Of a stretch of 64,000 nucleotides of DNA, positions 27,466 to 36,756 are shown in pieces. Position 1 is the stretch's first letter; the number at the start of each line of letters is the position of its first letter. The notes beneath the pieces were generated by a model that saw only the letters and a list, made by a program, of their open reading frames with translations, did not search any database and was not told the origin of the DNA. The position numbers were made by a program, and so were the translations under genes. The stretch is from CAVYUC01 sp963816685 (GTDB lineage: Bacteria > Bacteroidota > Bacteroidia > Bacteroidales > Prolixibacteraceae). Location of the stretch: NCBI GenBank assembly GCA_963816685.1, contig CAWFMB010000016.1, forward strand, positions 248,001-312,000, given 5' to 3'.

Positions 27466-27483
27466 TATTTTCTGCTGATATAA

Positions 27484-27528
27484 AAAGAAAAATGCCTTCT
27501 GCTCAAAAAGCAAAAGGCATTTTTCTTT
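27484..27528. terminator. Bidirectional terminator between convergent genes
   Basis: A near-perfect inverted repeat of about 20 bp (AAAGAAAAATGCCTTCTGCT, with one mismatch on the other arm) flanks a 5-nt loop and ends in TTTTTCTTT both ways. It separates the genes ending at 27465 and 27543. Confidence 0.85.
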
Positions 27529-27542
27529 ACCAGATCCAGTGA

Positions 27543-28838
27543 TTAATCGACTTTGAACAATTCTTCCTGGGAAACCACCTTCACCTGCATACTGTCTTTC
27601 AATGTTTTATTGATTGCATTGTAAGGAGCGACCACCACTTCATCACCGGCTTCAAGACCATTTAAAATTTCGATACTTGCATTATCCTGTATCCCTGTTT
27701 TCACATCTACCTGCTTTACAAGGCCATCTTTTTGTATAAAAACCACTTCTTTTCGTTCTTCCCGCTCTGCAGTTTGAGTTTCCTCATTTTCAGCATCCGG
27801 TTTCGGTTGCGCTTTTTCATTAACCAAACGTGTTGTTACTGCTGAAATAGGAACAGAAATAACATTTTCCCTTGTTTCAGTAAGAATGTCAACAGTAGCC
27901 GACATTCCGGGACGGAAAGGATAAATATTACCGGAAGTTGAATCAATAAGATCTGCATAGGAATCATGAAGCAGAAACACCTTTACGTCGAAGTTTGTGA
28001 CCTGGTCGGTCGCTGTGCCTGCAACACTTGCAGAATTTGCAATTTCTGTAACCAGCCCTTTAAATTTTCGCTGAAAATAGGCATCCACTTCCACAAGTGC
28101 TGTATCACCGAGCGCCACTTTTACGATATCATTTTCATTCACTTCCACCTGCACTTCCATGCGGTCTAAATCTGCAACCACCATCATTTCGGTACCGGCA
28201 TACATGTTGGTTCCTACCACACGTTCTCCCTGTTCAACATTTAAAGCTGAAATTGTACCTGAAATTGGGGCATAAATTTTAGTTTTGGTCAATTGTTCAC
28301 TGGCTTCCGAAACAGATGCTTCCGCACTTTTAACCGAAAATTCGGCAGCTTTTACTTCCGACTGTGCAACTTTATAGGAAGCTTCAGCCGATTCAAATTC
28401 AGAAACAGGAATTGCACCACTTTCGTACAACTGTTTGGCTCTTTTGAATGCCATTTCGCGCTCAATCTGCTGGGCTTCTGCTTGTGCCTGCCGTGCTTTC
28501 GAAGAATTTAATGCAGCTTCAGCCCGGTTCAGTGCCGAAACATACATGTCGGGTTTTATTACACACAACGGGTCACCGGCTTTCACCTGGTTACCTTCTT
28601 CAACATACAACCGGATAATCTCCCCCGAAACATCGGGGCTGATTTTCACTTCCGTCTCCGGCTGAATTTTACCGTTTGCAGTAATAAACTCAGTGAGTGT
28701 TTTGCTTTCCACGGTTTCGGTTGATACACTTATTGTGTAATCCTGACCAAACCAGCCTGCTTTTTTACCAACAATCAGCAGTACAATTACAACGATTAAA
28801 GTTCCGATGGCAATGGGTAAGATTCTTTTTTTATTCAT
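27543..28838 (-). CDS. Periplasmic adaptor (membrane fusion) protein of an efflux pump
   Basis: This 431-residue protein has one N-terminal transmembrane helix (about 6-24), a lipoyl-like barrel-sandwich split in two (PDVSGEIIRLYVEEGNQVKAGDPL and IYAPISGTISALNVEQGERV), a long coiled-coil hairpin (about 105-200), and a beta-barrel plus membrane-proximal domain. It resembles MacA/HlyD-type adaptors that join an inner-membrane ABC or RND pump to TolC. An Asp/Glu-rich insertion (about 350-370, AENEETQTAEREERKE) interrupts the last domain. No pump or outer-membrane factor gene adjoins it; the upstream neighbour is aspartate kinase. Confidence 0.88.
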   Translation of the reverse strand: MNKKRILPIAIGTLIVVIVLLIVGKKAGWFGQDYTISVSTETVESKTLTEFITANGKIQPETEVKISPDVSGEIIRLYVEEGNQVKAGDPLCVIKPDMYVSALNRAEAALNSSKARQAQAEAQQIEREMAFKRAKQLYESGAIPVSEFESAEASYKVAQSEVKAAEFSVKSAEASVSEASEQLTKTKIYAPISGTISALNVEQGERVVGTNMYAGTEMMVVADLDRMEVQVEVNENDIVKVALGDTALVEVDAYFQRKFKGLVTEIANSASVAGTATDQVTNFDVKVFLLHDSYADLIDSTSGNIYPFRPGMSATVDILTETRENVISVPISAVTTRLVNEKAQPKPDAENEETQTAEREERKEVVFIQKDGLVKQVDVKTGIQDNASIEILNGLEAGDEVVVAPYNAINKTLKDSMQVKVVSQEELFKVD

Positions 28839-28934
28839 TTCCGGAGAAGTTTTCCTAATATAGGTTGGTTAAATTTTGCTAAAATTACAATAAATTGTTT
28901 TTCTGACTGAATTATTCATTACTATTCTTCAAAT

Positions 28935-30185
28935 TTATTCTTTTACAAGCATTCGGGCTGTTAATCTGCTGTGTTGCTCCAGGTAAATATCTTTTTCCTT
29001 TACCATCCAGTCCAGAACTTCTTCAGTGTAATGTCTGATAGTAATTAGCGTTAAACCAGTATTGTAACGAATGCTGTAAAACACTGACAACTGATGGATA
29101 ATATCACCCAATTCAGATTCTGCTGCATCCAGCACAAGGTTAAGGTCGATTGCCGACTGTTGCATCAAGGTTACTTTTATATGTTTTTTCAGCAGAAAAT
29201 TTACAACTCTTTCGATATCAGGAATGCTGATGAAGGAAAAATCCTTTGGCGACAAAGTAATCAGGATCAGGTTTTCTTTTTCAATAAAAATCGGAGGCAA
29301 ATCAATTTTATGATCAATTTTATGCACAACCGTTCCCTGATCTTCAGGAGATAAAAATGATTTCACCAGCAAAGGAATATTCTTGTTATGCAATGGTTTC
29401 ATCGTTTTAGGATGAATAATCTGCGCTCCGGAATGGGTCATTTCCACTGCTTCACGATATGATAAATCTGCAATTCTTACAGCATCCTTCATTTTTTTAG
29501 GGTCGGCACTTAACACTCCCGAAACATCTTTCCAGAATGTAACACTTTCTGCATTTAAAATATTCCCCAATATTCCGGCGGTAAAATCTGATCCCTCGCG
29601 CCCTAAAGTGGTGGTAAGATTTGACGAAGTGGAACCAATGAAACCCTGTGTGATAAATGTATTGATTTCAGAAAAAGCAAAAGATTGCAACGACAGTTTT
29701 TGCGTCAGTTCCCAATCAATTGAAGCATCACGAAAATTATCGTCAGTGCGGATACAGTTCCGAATATCCACCCACTCATTACTGATTCCGTCAGAATTAA
29801 GGTATTCACTCACAATGCGTGTGGAAACCAACTCCCCAAAACTCACGATCTGGTCGTATTCAAAATCAAAATCGAGCGATGGCTGCTTTTTTAATTTCAA
29901 TTCAAGTTCTGTATAAAACGATATCACAGTCTCCGGAATCGCGCTGCCGTTAAAAAGAGCACTACAGATTTCGTTATGATAATCTATGAACTGCCTTAAA
30001 ATTTCCCATTTCTCACCCGATTTGTCAAAATAAGCTTTTACAAGCGTTTCAAGCAGATTGGTGGTTTTTCCCATGGCTGAAATAACCACCACTACGTTTT
30101 CAGAATTTTGCTTAAGAATGCGACCTACATTTTTTACAGCATCCGCATTTTTAACCGATGCACCGCCAAATTTGTAAACTATCAT
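28935..30185 (-). CDS. Aspartate kinase
   Basis: This 416-residue enzyme phosphorylates aspartate, the first step toward lysine, threonine, methionine and diaminopimelate. KFGGASV marks the N-terminal ATP/substrate site; TLGREGSDFTAGILG and THSGAQIIHPKTMKPL are further family blocks. Two ACT-type regulatory domains follow (about 290-416), so feedback inhibition is likely. It is monofunctional, without the homoserine dehydrogenase fusion found in many Bacteroidetes. The next pathway enzyme, aspartate-semialdehyde dehydrogenase, lies at the right edge of the window. Confidence 0.93.
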   Translation of the reverse strand: MIVYKFGGASVKNADAVKNVGRILKQNSENVVVVISAMGKTTNLLETLVKAYFDKSGEKWEILRQFIDYHNEICSALFNGSAIPETVISFYTELELKLKKQPSLDFDFEYDQIVSFGELVSTRIVSEYLNSDGISNEWVDIRNCIRTDDNFRDASIDWELTQKLSLQSFAFSEINTFITQGFIGSTSSNLTTTLGREGSDFTAGILGNILNAESVTFWKDVSGVLSADPKKMKDAVRIADLSYREAVEMTHSGAQIIHPKTMKPLHNKNIPLLVKSFLSPEDQGTVVHKIDHKIDLPPIFIEKENLILITLSPKDFSFISIPDIERVVNFLLKKHIKVTLMQQSAIDLNLVLDAAESELGDIIHQLSVFYSIRYNTGLTLITIRHYTEEVLDWMVKEKDIYLEQHSRLTARMLVKE

Positions 30186-30207
30186 ACTATTTTTTTGTTC
30201 TATAAAA

Positions 30208-30215
30208 CAAAGCTA
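30208..30215 (-). promoter_or_regulatory. -7 promoter element of the aspartate kinase gene
   Basis: On the minus strand this reads TAGCTTTG, a perfect TAnnTTTG match 22 bp upstream of the start codon. Confidence 0.45.
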
Positions 30216-30300
30216 CAGAAATATTATTCAACCTTTAAATATTGTTGTTTTACAGAAGGCTTTTTTGAAGATAATTTATTAATAATAATCCTTTTATTGA

Positions 30301-31242
30301 ATGTCTGACTTATTGGAAAAATTCAAATTAAATAATGGAATAGAGATGCCCGCTCTTGGTTTGGGAGTTCTTGGGCTTAAAACTGGCGGAGAAACTGAAC
30401 ATGCTGTTAAAACTGCTTTGTTAAACGGATACAGGTTGATTGATACTGCCTCAGCTTACCATAATGAAGAGGGAGTTGCACAAGGTATAAAAGCAAGTGG
30501 AGTGCCCCGGGAAGAGATTTTTATTACTTCGAAACTCGACAATAACGACCAGGGATATAAAAATGCCTTTAAAGCTTTTAACCGAACACTAAAAAGACTT
30601 CAAACAGATTACCTTGATCTTTATCTTATCCACTGGCCCAGAGGAAAAAAATCTTTGGCAACATGGAAAGCAATGGAAGAATTGGTTGAACAGGGTAAAA
30701 TACGCGCAATTGGTCTTAGTAATTTTGACATTCATCACCTGGATTATTTCCTGCCTGAATGTAAAATAATACCTGCAGTAAACCAGGTGGAATTGCATCC
30801 TGAGTATCTGAGACCTGAATTACAAAATTACTGTAAACAACATCAGATTCAACTCGAAGCCTGGAGTCCGTTAATGCAGGGAAGAGTGGCCGATTATCCT
30901 GAAATCAGGGAGATAGCTGAAAAATATGGTAAAACACCATTCCAGGTTGTTCTTCGCTGGAATTTACAAAAAGAAATCGTTACAATTCCAGGCTCAGGAA
31001 ACCCAACTGAGATTGCATCCAATGCCCGTTTATTCGATTTTGAACTGAATGAAAAAGATTTGGCTATAATTGACGGGCTCGATAGAAACACTCCAATAAC
31101 TCCCCGGCGGGAACGGCTTTCATATCTGTTGGAAATGATGATGAAACGACGAAATATTAAAACCTTATTTTCATTAGTAATCAAAACGATTAATGATAAA
31201 TTCAGTATTCATAATAAATCATTTTTCACACGGCATGTATAA
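30301..31242 (+). CDS. Aldo/keto reductase with C-terminal extension
   Basis: This 313-residue NADPH-dependent TIM-barrel reductase has the full catalytic tetrad Asp48, Tyr53, Lys78 and His111 (IDTASAYHNE, TSKLD, LIHWP). GLSNFDIHHLD, PAVNQVELHP and IPGSGNP form the substrate and cofactor sites. It is similar to its neighbour at 31388 over about 270 residues, showing tandem duplication. This copy carries about 40 extra basic and hydrophobic residues (from RRERLSYLLEMMMKRR to the end) absent from the other. Likely substrates are small aldehydes or ketones such as methylglyoxal; a methylglyoxal synthase gene lies 1 kb away. Confidence 0.9.
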   Translation: MSDLLEKFKLNNGIEMPALGLGVLGLKTGGETEHAVKTALLNGYRLIDTASAYHNEEGVAQGIKASGVPREEIFITSKLDNNDQGYKNAFKAFNRTLKRLQTDYLDLYLIHWPRGKKSLATWKAMEELVEQGKIRAIGLSNFDIHHLDYFLPECKIIPAVNQVELHPEYLRPELQNYCKQHQIQLEAWSPLMQGRVADYPEIREIAEKYGKTPFQVVLRWNLQKEIVTIPGSGNPTEIASNARLFDFELNEKDLAIIDGLDRNTPITPRRERLSYLLEMMMKRRNIKTLFSLVIKTINDKFSIHNKSFFTRHV

Positions 31243-31387
31243 GTTTATCAAATAAACCGGATTCAGCGGAAAATTAAATTTAAACATCCGTCAGTTTGCT
31301 CCTGTGTTTAAATTACTGAATTCAAGACTGGCGCTTCCATAAAATTTTCCTTAAATTAGCTGTACTTCAAATAAAACTGAATGGATT

Positions 31388-32212
31388 ATGGATATAAAGT
31401 CAACAACAAAACTGAATAACGGTGTGGAAATGCCCTGGTTCGGACTGGGAGTTTTTCGTGCCGAAGAAGGGAAAGAAGTGGAAACTGCAGTTAAAACGGC
31501 CCTTGAAAACGGATACCGGTTAATAGATACAGCTGCAGTATACAAAAACGAAAGAGGTGTTGGAAATGCAATCCGCGAGAGTAAAGTTCCCCGCGAAGAA
31601 ATTTTCCTCACATCAAAAGTATGGAACAGTGATCAGGGTTATGATACAACTTTTAAAGCTTACGAAAAAAGCCTTGAAAGACTTCAAACCGATTATCTTG
31701 ATTTGTACCTCATCCATTGGCCCAAGGGAAAAAAGTCAGTTGACACATGGAAAGCACTGGAAGAATTGGTTGAAAAGAAAAAAATCAGAGCTATCGGAAT
31801 CAGTAATTTTCTTGTGCACCACCTTGAAGACTTTTTACCTGAATGTAAAATAATACCTGCAGTAAACCAGGTTGAGTTTCATCCTGAATTAATTCAACCC
31901 GATTTGCTTGAATTTTGCAAAAGCAAAAACATTCAGCTTGAAGCATGGAGCCCGATTATGAAAGGCAGGGTAGTTGATGTTCCGGTGATGAAAGCACTTG
32001 CAGCAAAATACGGGAAAACACCCGTTCAAATCGTACTTCGCTGGGATATTCAAAAAGGTGTGGTAACCATTCCAAAATCGGTTACACCAGAGAGAATAAT
32101 TTCAAATGCCGATATTTTCGATTTTGAACTTAGCGAAGAAGATATGGCAAAAATTGACCGGCTGGATAAAAACGGACGGATTGGTTTTCATCCGGATGAA
32201 ATAACTTTTTAA
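31388..32212 (+). CDS. Aldo/keto reductase
   Basis: This 274-residue paralogue of the preceding gene has tetrad Asp47, Tyr52, Lys77 and His110 and the usual length for the family (AKR5-like 2,5-diketo-gluconate/methylglyoxal reductases). IPKSVTPERIISNADIFDFELSEED near the end is the canonical NADPH 2'-phosphate and C-terminal block, more standard than in the first copy. The 145-bp gap between the two suggests separate or weakly linked transcription. Confidence 0.92.
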   Translation: MDIKSTTKLNNGVEMPWFGLGVFRAEEGKEVETAVKTALENGYRLIDTAAVYKNERGVGNAIRESKVPREEIFLTSKVWNSDQGYDTTFKAYEKSLERLQTDYLDLYLIHWPKGKKSVDTWKALEELVEKKKIRAIGISNFLVHHLEDFLPECKIIPAVNQVEFHPELIQPDLLEFCKSKNIQLEAWSPIMKGRVVDVPVMKALAAKYGKTPVQIVLRWDIQKGVVTIPKSVTPERIISNADIFDFELSEEDMAKIDRLDKNGRIGFHPDEITF

Positions 32213-32265
32213 ATGAATGAAACCAAAGGCTTTCTTTTGCACGGCAAATTATACATTTTCAATGA

Positions 32266-32739
32266 TCATGTCAAATCCACTTCCCTTGTAATATAACCTG
32301 CATAATCCTTAATGGCAGGCATATAACTTTCGTGGAAAAGACTTGACGAGACAATAAAGTCAGCAGTGGACCGGTTGGATGCTGTAGGAATATTGTACAA
32401 AACAGTAATTCGCAACAGTGCTTTCACATCCACGTCGTGTGGCTGCGGCTGCATTGGGTCCCAGAAAAAGATCAGAATATCCACATCGCCTTCCACAATC
32501 ATTGCCCCCAACTGCTGGTCACCACCCAATGGCCCGGATTTAAGGCGGGTAATTGTGGGTGGAACAGCATTGTTTTCAAGACATTTCAATGCAAGTGTTT
32601 CTTCTACAAGTTTTCCGGTTGTCCCGGTGCAAATTAAATCGTGCTGAACAAGCTCTTTCCAGTTATACGAAACCCATTCGATAATATCTTTCTTTCGGTT
32701 GTCGTGAGCGACAATTGCGATACTTTTTTTTCTTTTCAT
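32266..32739 (-). CDS. mgsA: Methylglyoxal synthase
   Basis: This 157-residue cytoplasmic enzyme converts dihydroxyacetone phosphate to methylglyoxal and phosphate, a bypass relieving sugar-phosphate stress. Family blocks are IAIVAHDNRK, CTGTTGKLVE, RLKSGPLGGDQQLGA (catalytic Asp region), FFWDPMQPQPHDVDV and NIPTASNRSTADFI. It is transcribed toward the aldo/keto reductase pair, which could detoxify its product (inference). Confidence 0.95.
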   Translation of the reverse strand: MKRKKSIAIVAHDNRKKDIIEWVSYNWKELVQHDLICTGTTGKLVEETLALKCLENNAVPPTITRLKSGPLGGDQQLGAMIVEGDVDILIFFWDPMQPQPHDVDVKALLRITVLYNIPTASNRSTADFIVSSSLFHESYMPAIKDYAGYITREVDLT

Positions 32740-32797
32740 ATTTTCGGTTTTTCAAATCATGTTTCTACTTGTGAAACAGTATCCTGATTTTAAGACG

Positions 32798-32805
32798 CAA
32801 ATGTA
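32798..32805 (-). promoter_or_regulatory. -7 promoter element of mgsA
   Basis: Minus strand TACATTTG, a perfect TAnnTTTG match about 58 bp upstream of the mgsA start. Confidence 0.45.
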
Positions 32806-32901
32806 TTTATTCCCTCTCCCCGAGGAACACAATTTAAACAATTGAACAGCAATTGTTTATTTTAACTTAACGTTGAAATGAAATTTATGGAACCAAAAGG
32901 T

Positions 32902-34284
32902 TCAGATACAGCTTTTTATGTCATTGATTAACCGGGAAGCAAGTTGACGGGCGTTTTCTTCAGTACCGGCTTCAGAATAAATCCGGATAATCGGTTCAGT
33001 ATTCGACTTGCGCAGATGTACCCAGGATTCGGCGAAATCAATTTTTACCCCATCAATATCGGTGACCTGTTCCCCTTTATACTTCTCTTTTATCTGTGCG
33101 AGAATATAATCTACATCAATGTCAGGAGTTAACTCAATTTTATTTTTCGAAATGAAATAATTTGGATAGGTTTTTCTTAATTCAGAACACTTCAACCCCT
33201 TTTTTGCAAGATGCGTTAGGAAAAGTGCCGCACCAACCAGTGCATCACGGCCATTATGACTGGCAGGATAAATAACACCACCGTTTCCTTCTCCGCCAAT
33301 TACAGCATTGGTTTCTTTAATTTTTGCCACCACATTTACCTCGCCAACAGCTGCTGCAGAATAGCTTTGCCCGTATTTTTCGGTAACATCACGCAGTGCG
33401 CGGCTCGATGAAAGGTTGGAAACAGTATTTCCCGGAGTGTGCCCCAGTACATAATCAGCAATGGCCACCAAAGTATATTCTTCGTTAAACATTGTACCGT
33501 CTTCATTAATAATTGCAAGTCGGTCAACATCCGGATCCACAACAAAACCAACATCTACATTGCTGTTTTTTATCATTGCTGAAGTCTCCTTCAGATTTTC
33601 AGGAAGCGGCTCAGGAGTATGCGCAAAATGTCCGTTTGGTTCGCAATTAATTTTTACAACATGTTTTACCCCAAGCGCCTCAAAAAGTGCAGGCATTGCA
33701 ATTCCTCCAACTGAATTAACAGCATCAACAGCTACTGAGAAACCTGCATTTTTTATAGCACCGGCATCCACCAAATCCAAACCGAGAACTTTTTTAACAT
33801 GAATTTCTGTATAATCCTTTTCCGTTGTCACTCCCAGTTCATCTATCCCTGCAAATTCAAAATCTTCTGCTTCAGCAATAGTTAAAACTTTGGCTCCCTG
33901 CTCAGCATTCAAAAATTCGCCTTCAGAATTGAGCAACTTTAATGCATTCCATTGCTTCGGATTATGGCTGGCAGTAAGAATAATTCCTCCGTCAGCTTTT
34001 TCTTCCGTAACTGCAATTTCGGTAGTTGGAGTAGTTGCCAGTCCTATATTCACCACATCACAACCCATTCCGTTTAACGCCGCCACAACCAGCGAACTTA
34101 CCATCGCCCCTGAAATTCGAGCGTCGCGCCCCACCACAATTTTAATTTTGTTTTTACCGCTGATTTGTTTTGCCCAAACTGCATAAGCTGCTGCAAATTT
34201 CACCACGTCGAGCGGACTAAGACCTTCACCGGGTTTACCCCCAATTGTTCCCCGAATTCCGGAGATGGATTTTATCAGTGTCAT
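32902..34284 (-). CDS. glmM: Phosphoglucosamine mutase (alpha-D-phosphohexomutase family)
   Basis: This 460-residue enzyme interconverts sugar 6- and 1-phosphates; the GlmM type makes glucosamine-1-phosphate for peptidoglycan and LPS. The N-terminus ISGIRGTIGGKPGEGL, phosphoserine loop ILTASHNPKQWN, metal loop DPDVDRL, sugar loop GGEGNGG and C-terminal phosphate loop RKSNTEPIIRIYSE are all present. The form GIRG and the GGEGNGG loop are shared with Bacteroidota proteins annotated as GlmM; a phosphomannomutase role cannot be excluded from sequence. Confidence 0.9.
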   Translation of the reverse strand: MTLIKSISGIRGTIGGKPGEGLSPLDVVKFAAAYAVWAKQISGKNKIKIVVGRDARISGAMVSSLVVAALNGMGCDVVNIGLATTPTTEIAVTEEKADGGIILTASHNPKQWNALKLLNSEGEFLNAEQGAKVLTIAEAEDFEFAGIDELGVTTEKDYTEIHVKKVLGLDLVDAGAIKNAGFSVAVDAVNSVGGIAMPALFEALGVKHVVKINCEPNGHFAHTPEPLPENLKETSAMIKNSNVDVGFVVDPDVDRLAIINEDGTMFNEEYTLVAIADYVLGHTPGNTVSNLSSSRALRDVTEKYGQSYSAAAVGEVNVVAKIKETNAVIGGEGNGGVIYPASHNGRDALVGAALFLTHLAKKGLKCSELRKTYPNYFISKNKIELTPDIDVDYILAQIKEKYKGEQVTDIDGVKIDFAESWVHLRKSNTEPIIRIYSEAGTEENARQLASRLINDIKSCI

Positions 34285-34311
34285 TTTTTAATATGAATAT
34301 GTTTTAAACTG

Positions 34312-34319
34312 CAAAAATA
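34312..34319 (-). promoter_or_regulatory. -7 promoter element of glmM
   Basis: Minus strand TATTTTTG, a perfect TAnnTTTG match 27 bp upstream of the glmM start. Confidence 0.5.
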
Positions 34320-34343
34320 AAAAGCTGTTCATCAACCGATAAA

Positions 34344-35024
34344 TTATTCATCGATTTCTTCCAGTTCAATCAGTGTTAATTTCAGTTTGTTAATATAATT
34401 CCCGTAAAGCCGCCGGAAACCCCACCTTAATACAAGAAATATTCCGCCAATGGTTACAATTAAAATTGCAAGTCCGATAAGAACCGGGAGCACAAGTTCG
34501 TCGCGCGGAACCTGTGAGAAAATTAATCCCTGCTGCTCTACCCCTTTCAGAAATCCTTTGTACAGACCAGTAATAAAACCTGATGCCATTGCAAAAAGCA
34601 AGGTTATCAGGGCAAGGTAAAACAACCGCTGATATATTTTAAGTGTATCAATAATTTTTACAAGGGTCTCCTTCAACTGCATTCCAAGGTCAGAATGTTT
34701 TTTTACGCGGTAATATTTAATCACAAAATAAATGAATGTGGTAAATATGAGTGCATTACTAAAGACGCTCAAAAAAATCAACCACTGTGGAATGGCCAAA
34801 TCTTCGCTTACCCCTTTTACAAGCAATGGCGAAAACAAAATATCATCGAGCGCAAAAATCAGAATCAGGAAAAAAAGCACAACGAAACCAATTTTAATGT
34901 TACGGTCAATCCGTTCGATTAAACTCCGTGTCCGCTTTTGAAGCATTTTCAGGATATCATCTTCATTCAGCTCCTTTTTTGCCTCCAGCTTCTCCCATGT
35001 TGTTTTAAGATCCTTTAACTCCAT
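34344..35024 (-). CDS. Membrane protein paired with an ECF sigma factor
   Basis: This 226-residue protein has a cytoplasmic helical N-terminus (MELKDLKTTWEKLEAKKELNEDDILKML) and four hydrophobic helices (about 45-70, 85-105, 135-160, 180-205). The start overlaps the sigma gene by 20 bp, so the two are translationally coupled. Position and topology fit an anti-sigma or sensor partner, but no zinc-binding anti-sigma motif (HxxxCxxC) is present, so the regulatory role is inference only. Confidence 0.72.
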   Translation of the reverse strand: MELKDLKTTWEKLEAKKELNEDDILKMLQKRTRSLIERIDRNIKIGFVVLFFLILIFALDDILFSPLLVKGVSEDLAIPQWLIFLSVFSNALIFTTFIYFVIKYYRVKKHSDLGMQLKETLVKIIDTLKIYQRLFYLALITLLFAMASGFITGLYKGFLKGVEQQGLIFSQVPRDELVLPVLIGLAILIVTIGGIFLVLRWGFRRLYGNYINKLKLTLIELEEIDE

Positions 35025-35517
35025 TTTCTTTATCTGCCTTTAACATCAGTTTCTTCAGCTTTTTCTTAATTCGATTCATTTTCACCCTCACATAATTCTG
35101 GGTTATTCCGGTAATTTCAGCAATTTCCTCGTATTTCTTACTTTCAAGGAATAACAAAACAATCGATTTTTCCACCCCGGTTAGCTGAGCCACTGCACGG
35201 TTCAATTGTTTGATGTTTTCATCGGTTGAGGTATCGTATTTTTCATCTTCTACCTGATAATTTTCATAAGTAATATAGCTTTGGTCAGGACGGCGTTTAT
35301 TTTTTTTGAAGGAAGTAATTGCAGTATTAAGCGCAACCCTGTACATCCAGGTCGAAACTTTCGATTCATTCCTGAACGAAGGAAATGACTTCCACAGCTG
35401 GGCAACTATTTCCTGGAACAAATCATTATGGTCCTCTTCCACATCACAGTATATACTGCATACCTTATGAATGATTCCCTGATTCGTTTTTATTATCTGC
35501 AAAAATTCCTTTTCCAA
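35005..35517 (-). CDS. ECF-type RNA polymerase sigma factor
   Basis: This 170-residue protein has sigma region 2 (DLFQEIVAQLWKSFPSFRNESKVSTWMYRVALNTAI: core binding and -10 recognition) and region 4 (EKSIVLLFLESKKYEEIAEITGITQNYVRVKMNRIKKKL: -35 helix-turn-helix). It probably responds to an envelope signal passed by the overlapping membrane-protein gene. No other target or sensor gene is adjacent. Confidence 0.92.
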   Translation of the reverse strand: MEKEFLQIIKTNQGIIHKVCSIYCDVEEDHNDLFQEIVAQLWKSFPSFRNESKVSTWMYRVALNTAITSFKKNKRRPDQSYITYENYQVEDEKYDTSTDENIKQLNRAVAQLTGVEKSIVLLFLESKKYEEIAEITGITQNYVRVKMNRIKKKLKKLMLKADKENGVKGS

Positions 35518-35646
35518 AACTGATTTATGAGTACAAAAAATGTAAAATCATTACAACAGCCTGACTCTGTTAATACCGAACAATCGTTTGGCAGGTTGAA
35601 CATATTTTATATTTTCCGGTTTGGTTAAGTTGATTATTCATTGAAA

Positions 35647-36564
35647 CTACAGCATTTTTAAAAACTGAACTTCTTTATCTGAAAGAAACCTGTATTTTCC
35701 GCGGGGAAGATTTTTTTTGGTTAGCCCTGCAAAATACACCCGATCCAGTTTCTTTACGCGGTAACCGAGATGTTCAAAAATTCGTCGTACAATCCTGTTT
35801 CTTCCTGAGTGTATTTCAATGCCCACTTCCGATTTCTTTTCGTTATCGATGTAGCTTATTGCATCGGCGGCAATTTGTCCATCTTCAAGTTCCACACCTT
35901 CTGCAATTTCCATAATATGGTTTTTGCTTACCGGTTTATCCAGAGAAACCTGGTACACCTTTTTCATCATGTAGCTTGGGTGTGTCAGCTTTTTCGACAA
36001 ATCGCCATCATTGGTAAGCAGCAGCAAACCTGTGGTATTCCTGTCGAGCCGCCCCACCGGGTAAATTCGTTCCGTGCAGGCATCTTTTACCAAATCCATC
36101 ACAGTCTGGTCAGCATGCGGATCTTCTGTTGAAGTCACAAAATTCTTTGGCTTATTCAAAAGAAGATAGACTTTTTTCTCTGCATTCAACCGGCGTCCGT
36201 CAAAACGCACTTCATCATTTTCCTTTACTTTCACCCCCAGTTCAGTGATGGTTTGGCCATTAATAGTTACCAGCCCTGCCTGAATATACTTATCAGCTTC
36301 GCGGCGCGAACAAACTCCTGCATTGGCAATAAACCTGTTTAACCGCATCTCTCCTGTAGAGGAGGTTACTATTTTTTCATTCTCTGCCTTCTTTCGTGGT
36401 CGGGAAAATTGTTTTTCCTGCGGTTTGGAATAATTACGGGAGCGTTTTTCCCCCTGATCTTCATTTCGTTTTGATGAAAATCCGCCTTCCCTGCTTTTCC
36501 GTTTCGAACTGAATGGTTTTTTATCTCCTGGTTTGTCGTTTCTTCTGTTGCTGTTATTTCTCAC
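35647..36564 (-). CDS. Pseudouridine synthase, RsuA/RluB family
   Basis: This 305-residue enzyme isomerises uridine in rRNA. Residues about 1-68 are a disordered Arg/Lys-rich tail (RNNSNRRNDKPGDKKPF...), typical in Bacteroidota. Then comes an S4 RNA-binding domain (MRLNRFIANAGVCSRREADK) and the catalytic domain with Asp in GRLDRNTTGLLLLTNDGDL. The ending SGRNRIVRRIFEHLGYRVKKLDRV is characteristic. RluB-like (23S rRNA) is the most likely type. Confidence 0.92.
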   Translation of the reverse strand: MRNNSNRRNDKPGDKKPFSSKRKSREGGFSSKRNEDQGEKRSRNYSKPQEKQFSRPRKKAENEKIVTSSTGEMRLNRFIANAGVCSRREADKYIQAGLVTINGQTITELGVKVKENDEVRFDGRRLNAEKKVYLLLNKPKNFVTSTEDPHADQTVMDLVKDACTERIYPVGRLDRNTTGLLLLTNDGDLSKKLTHPSYMMKKVYQVSLDKPVSKNHIMEIAEGVELEDGQIAADAISYIDNEKKSEVGIEIHSGRNRIVRRIFEHLGYRVKKLDRVYFAGLTKKNLPRGKYRFLSDKEVQFLKML

Positions 36565-36756
36565 GTTGTATTTATTTTTAATTTTCTTAACTGAATCTTT
36601 TGTTAATCAATGCTGATAAAGCAAATCATTAAATTCAGTCTTTAATTTAAAGTGATTGTCGCAAAGATCGGAAAAAAATTGGCATTAATTGTAACCTTCG
36701 GTTAATTTCAAAATAGTTAACTTTAGCTCCAACTAAATTTTAAAAACAGAATAAAT

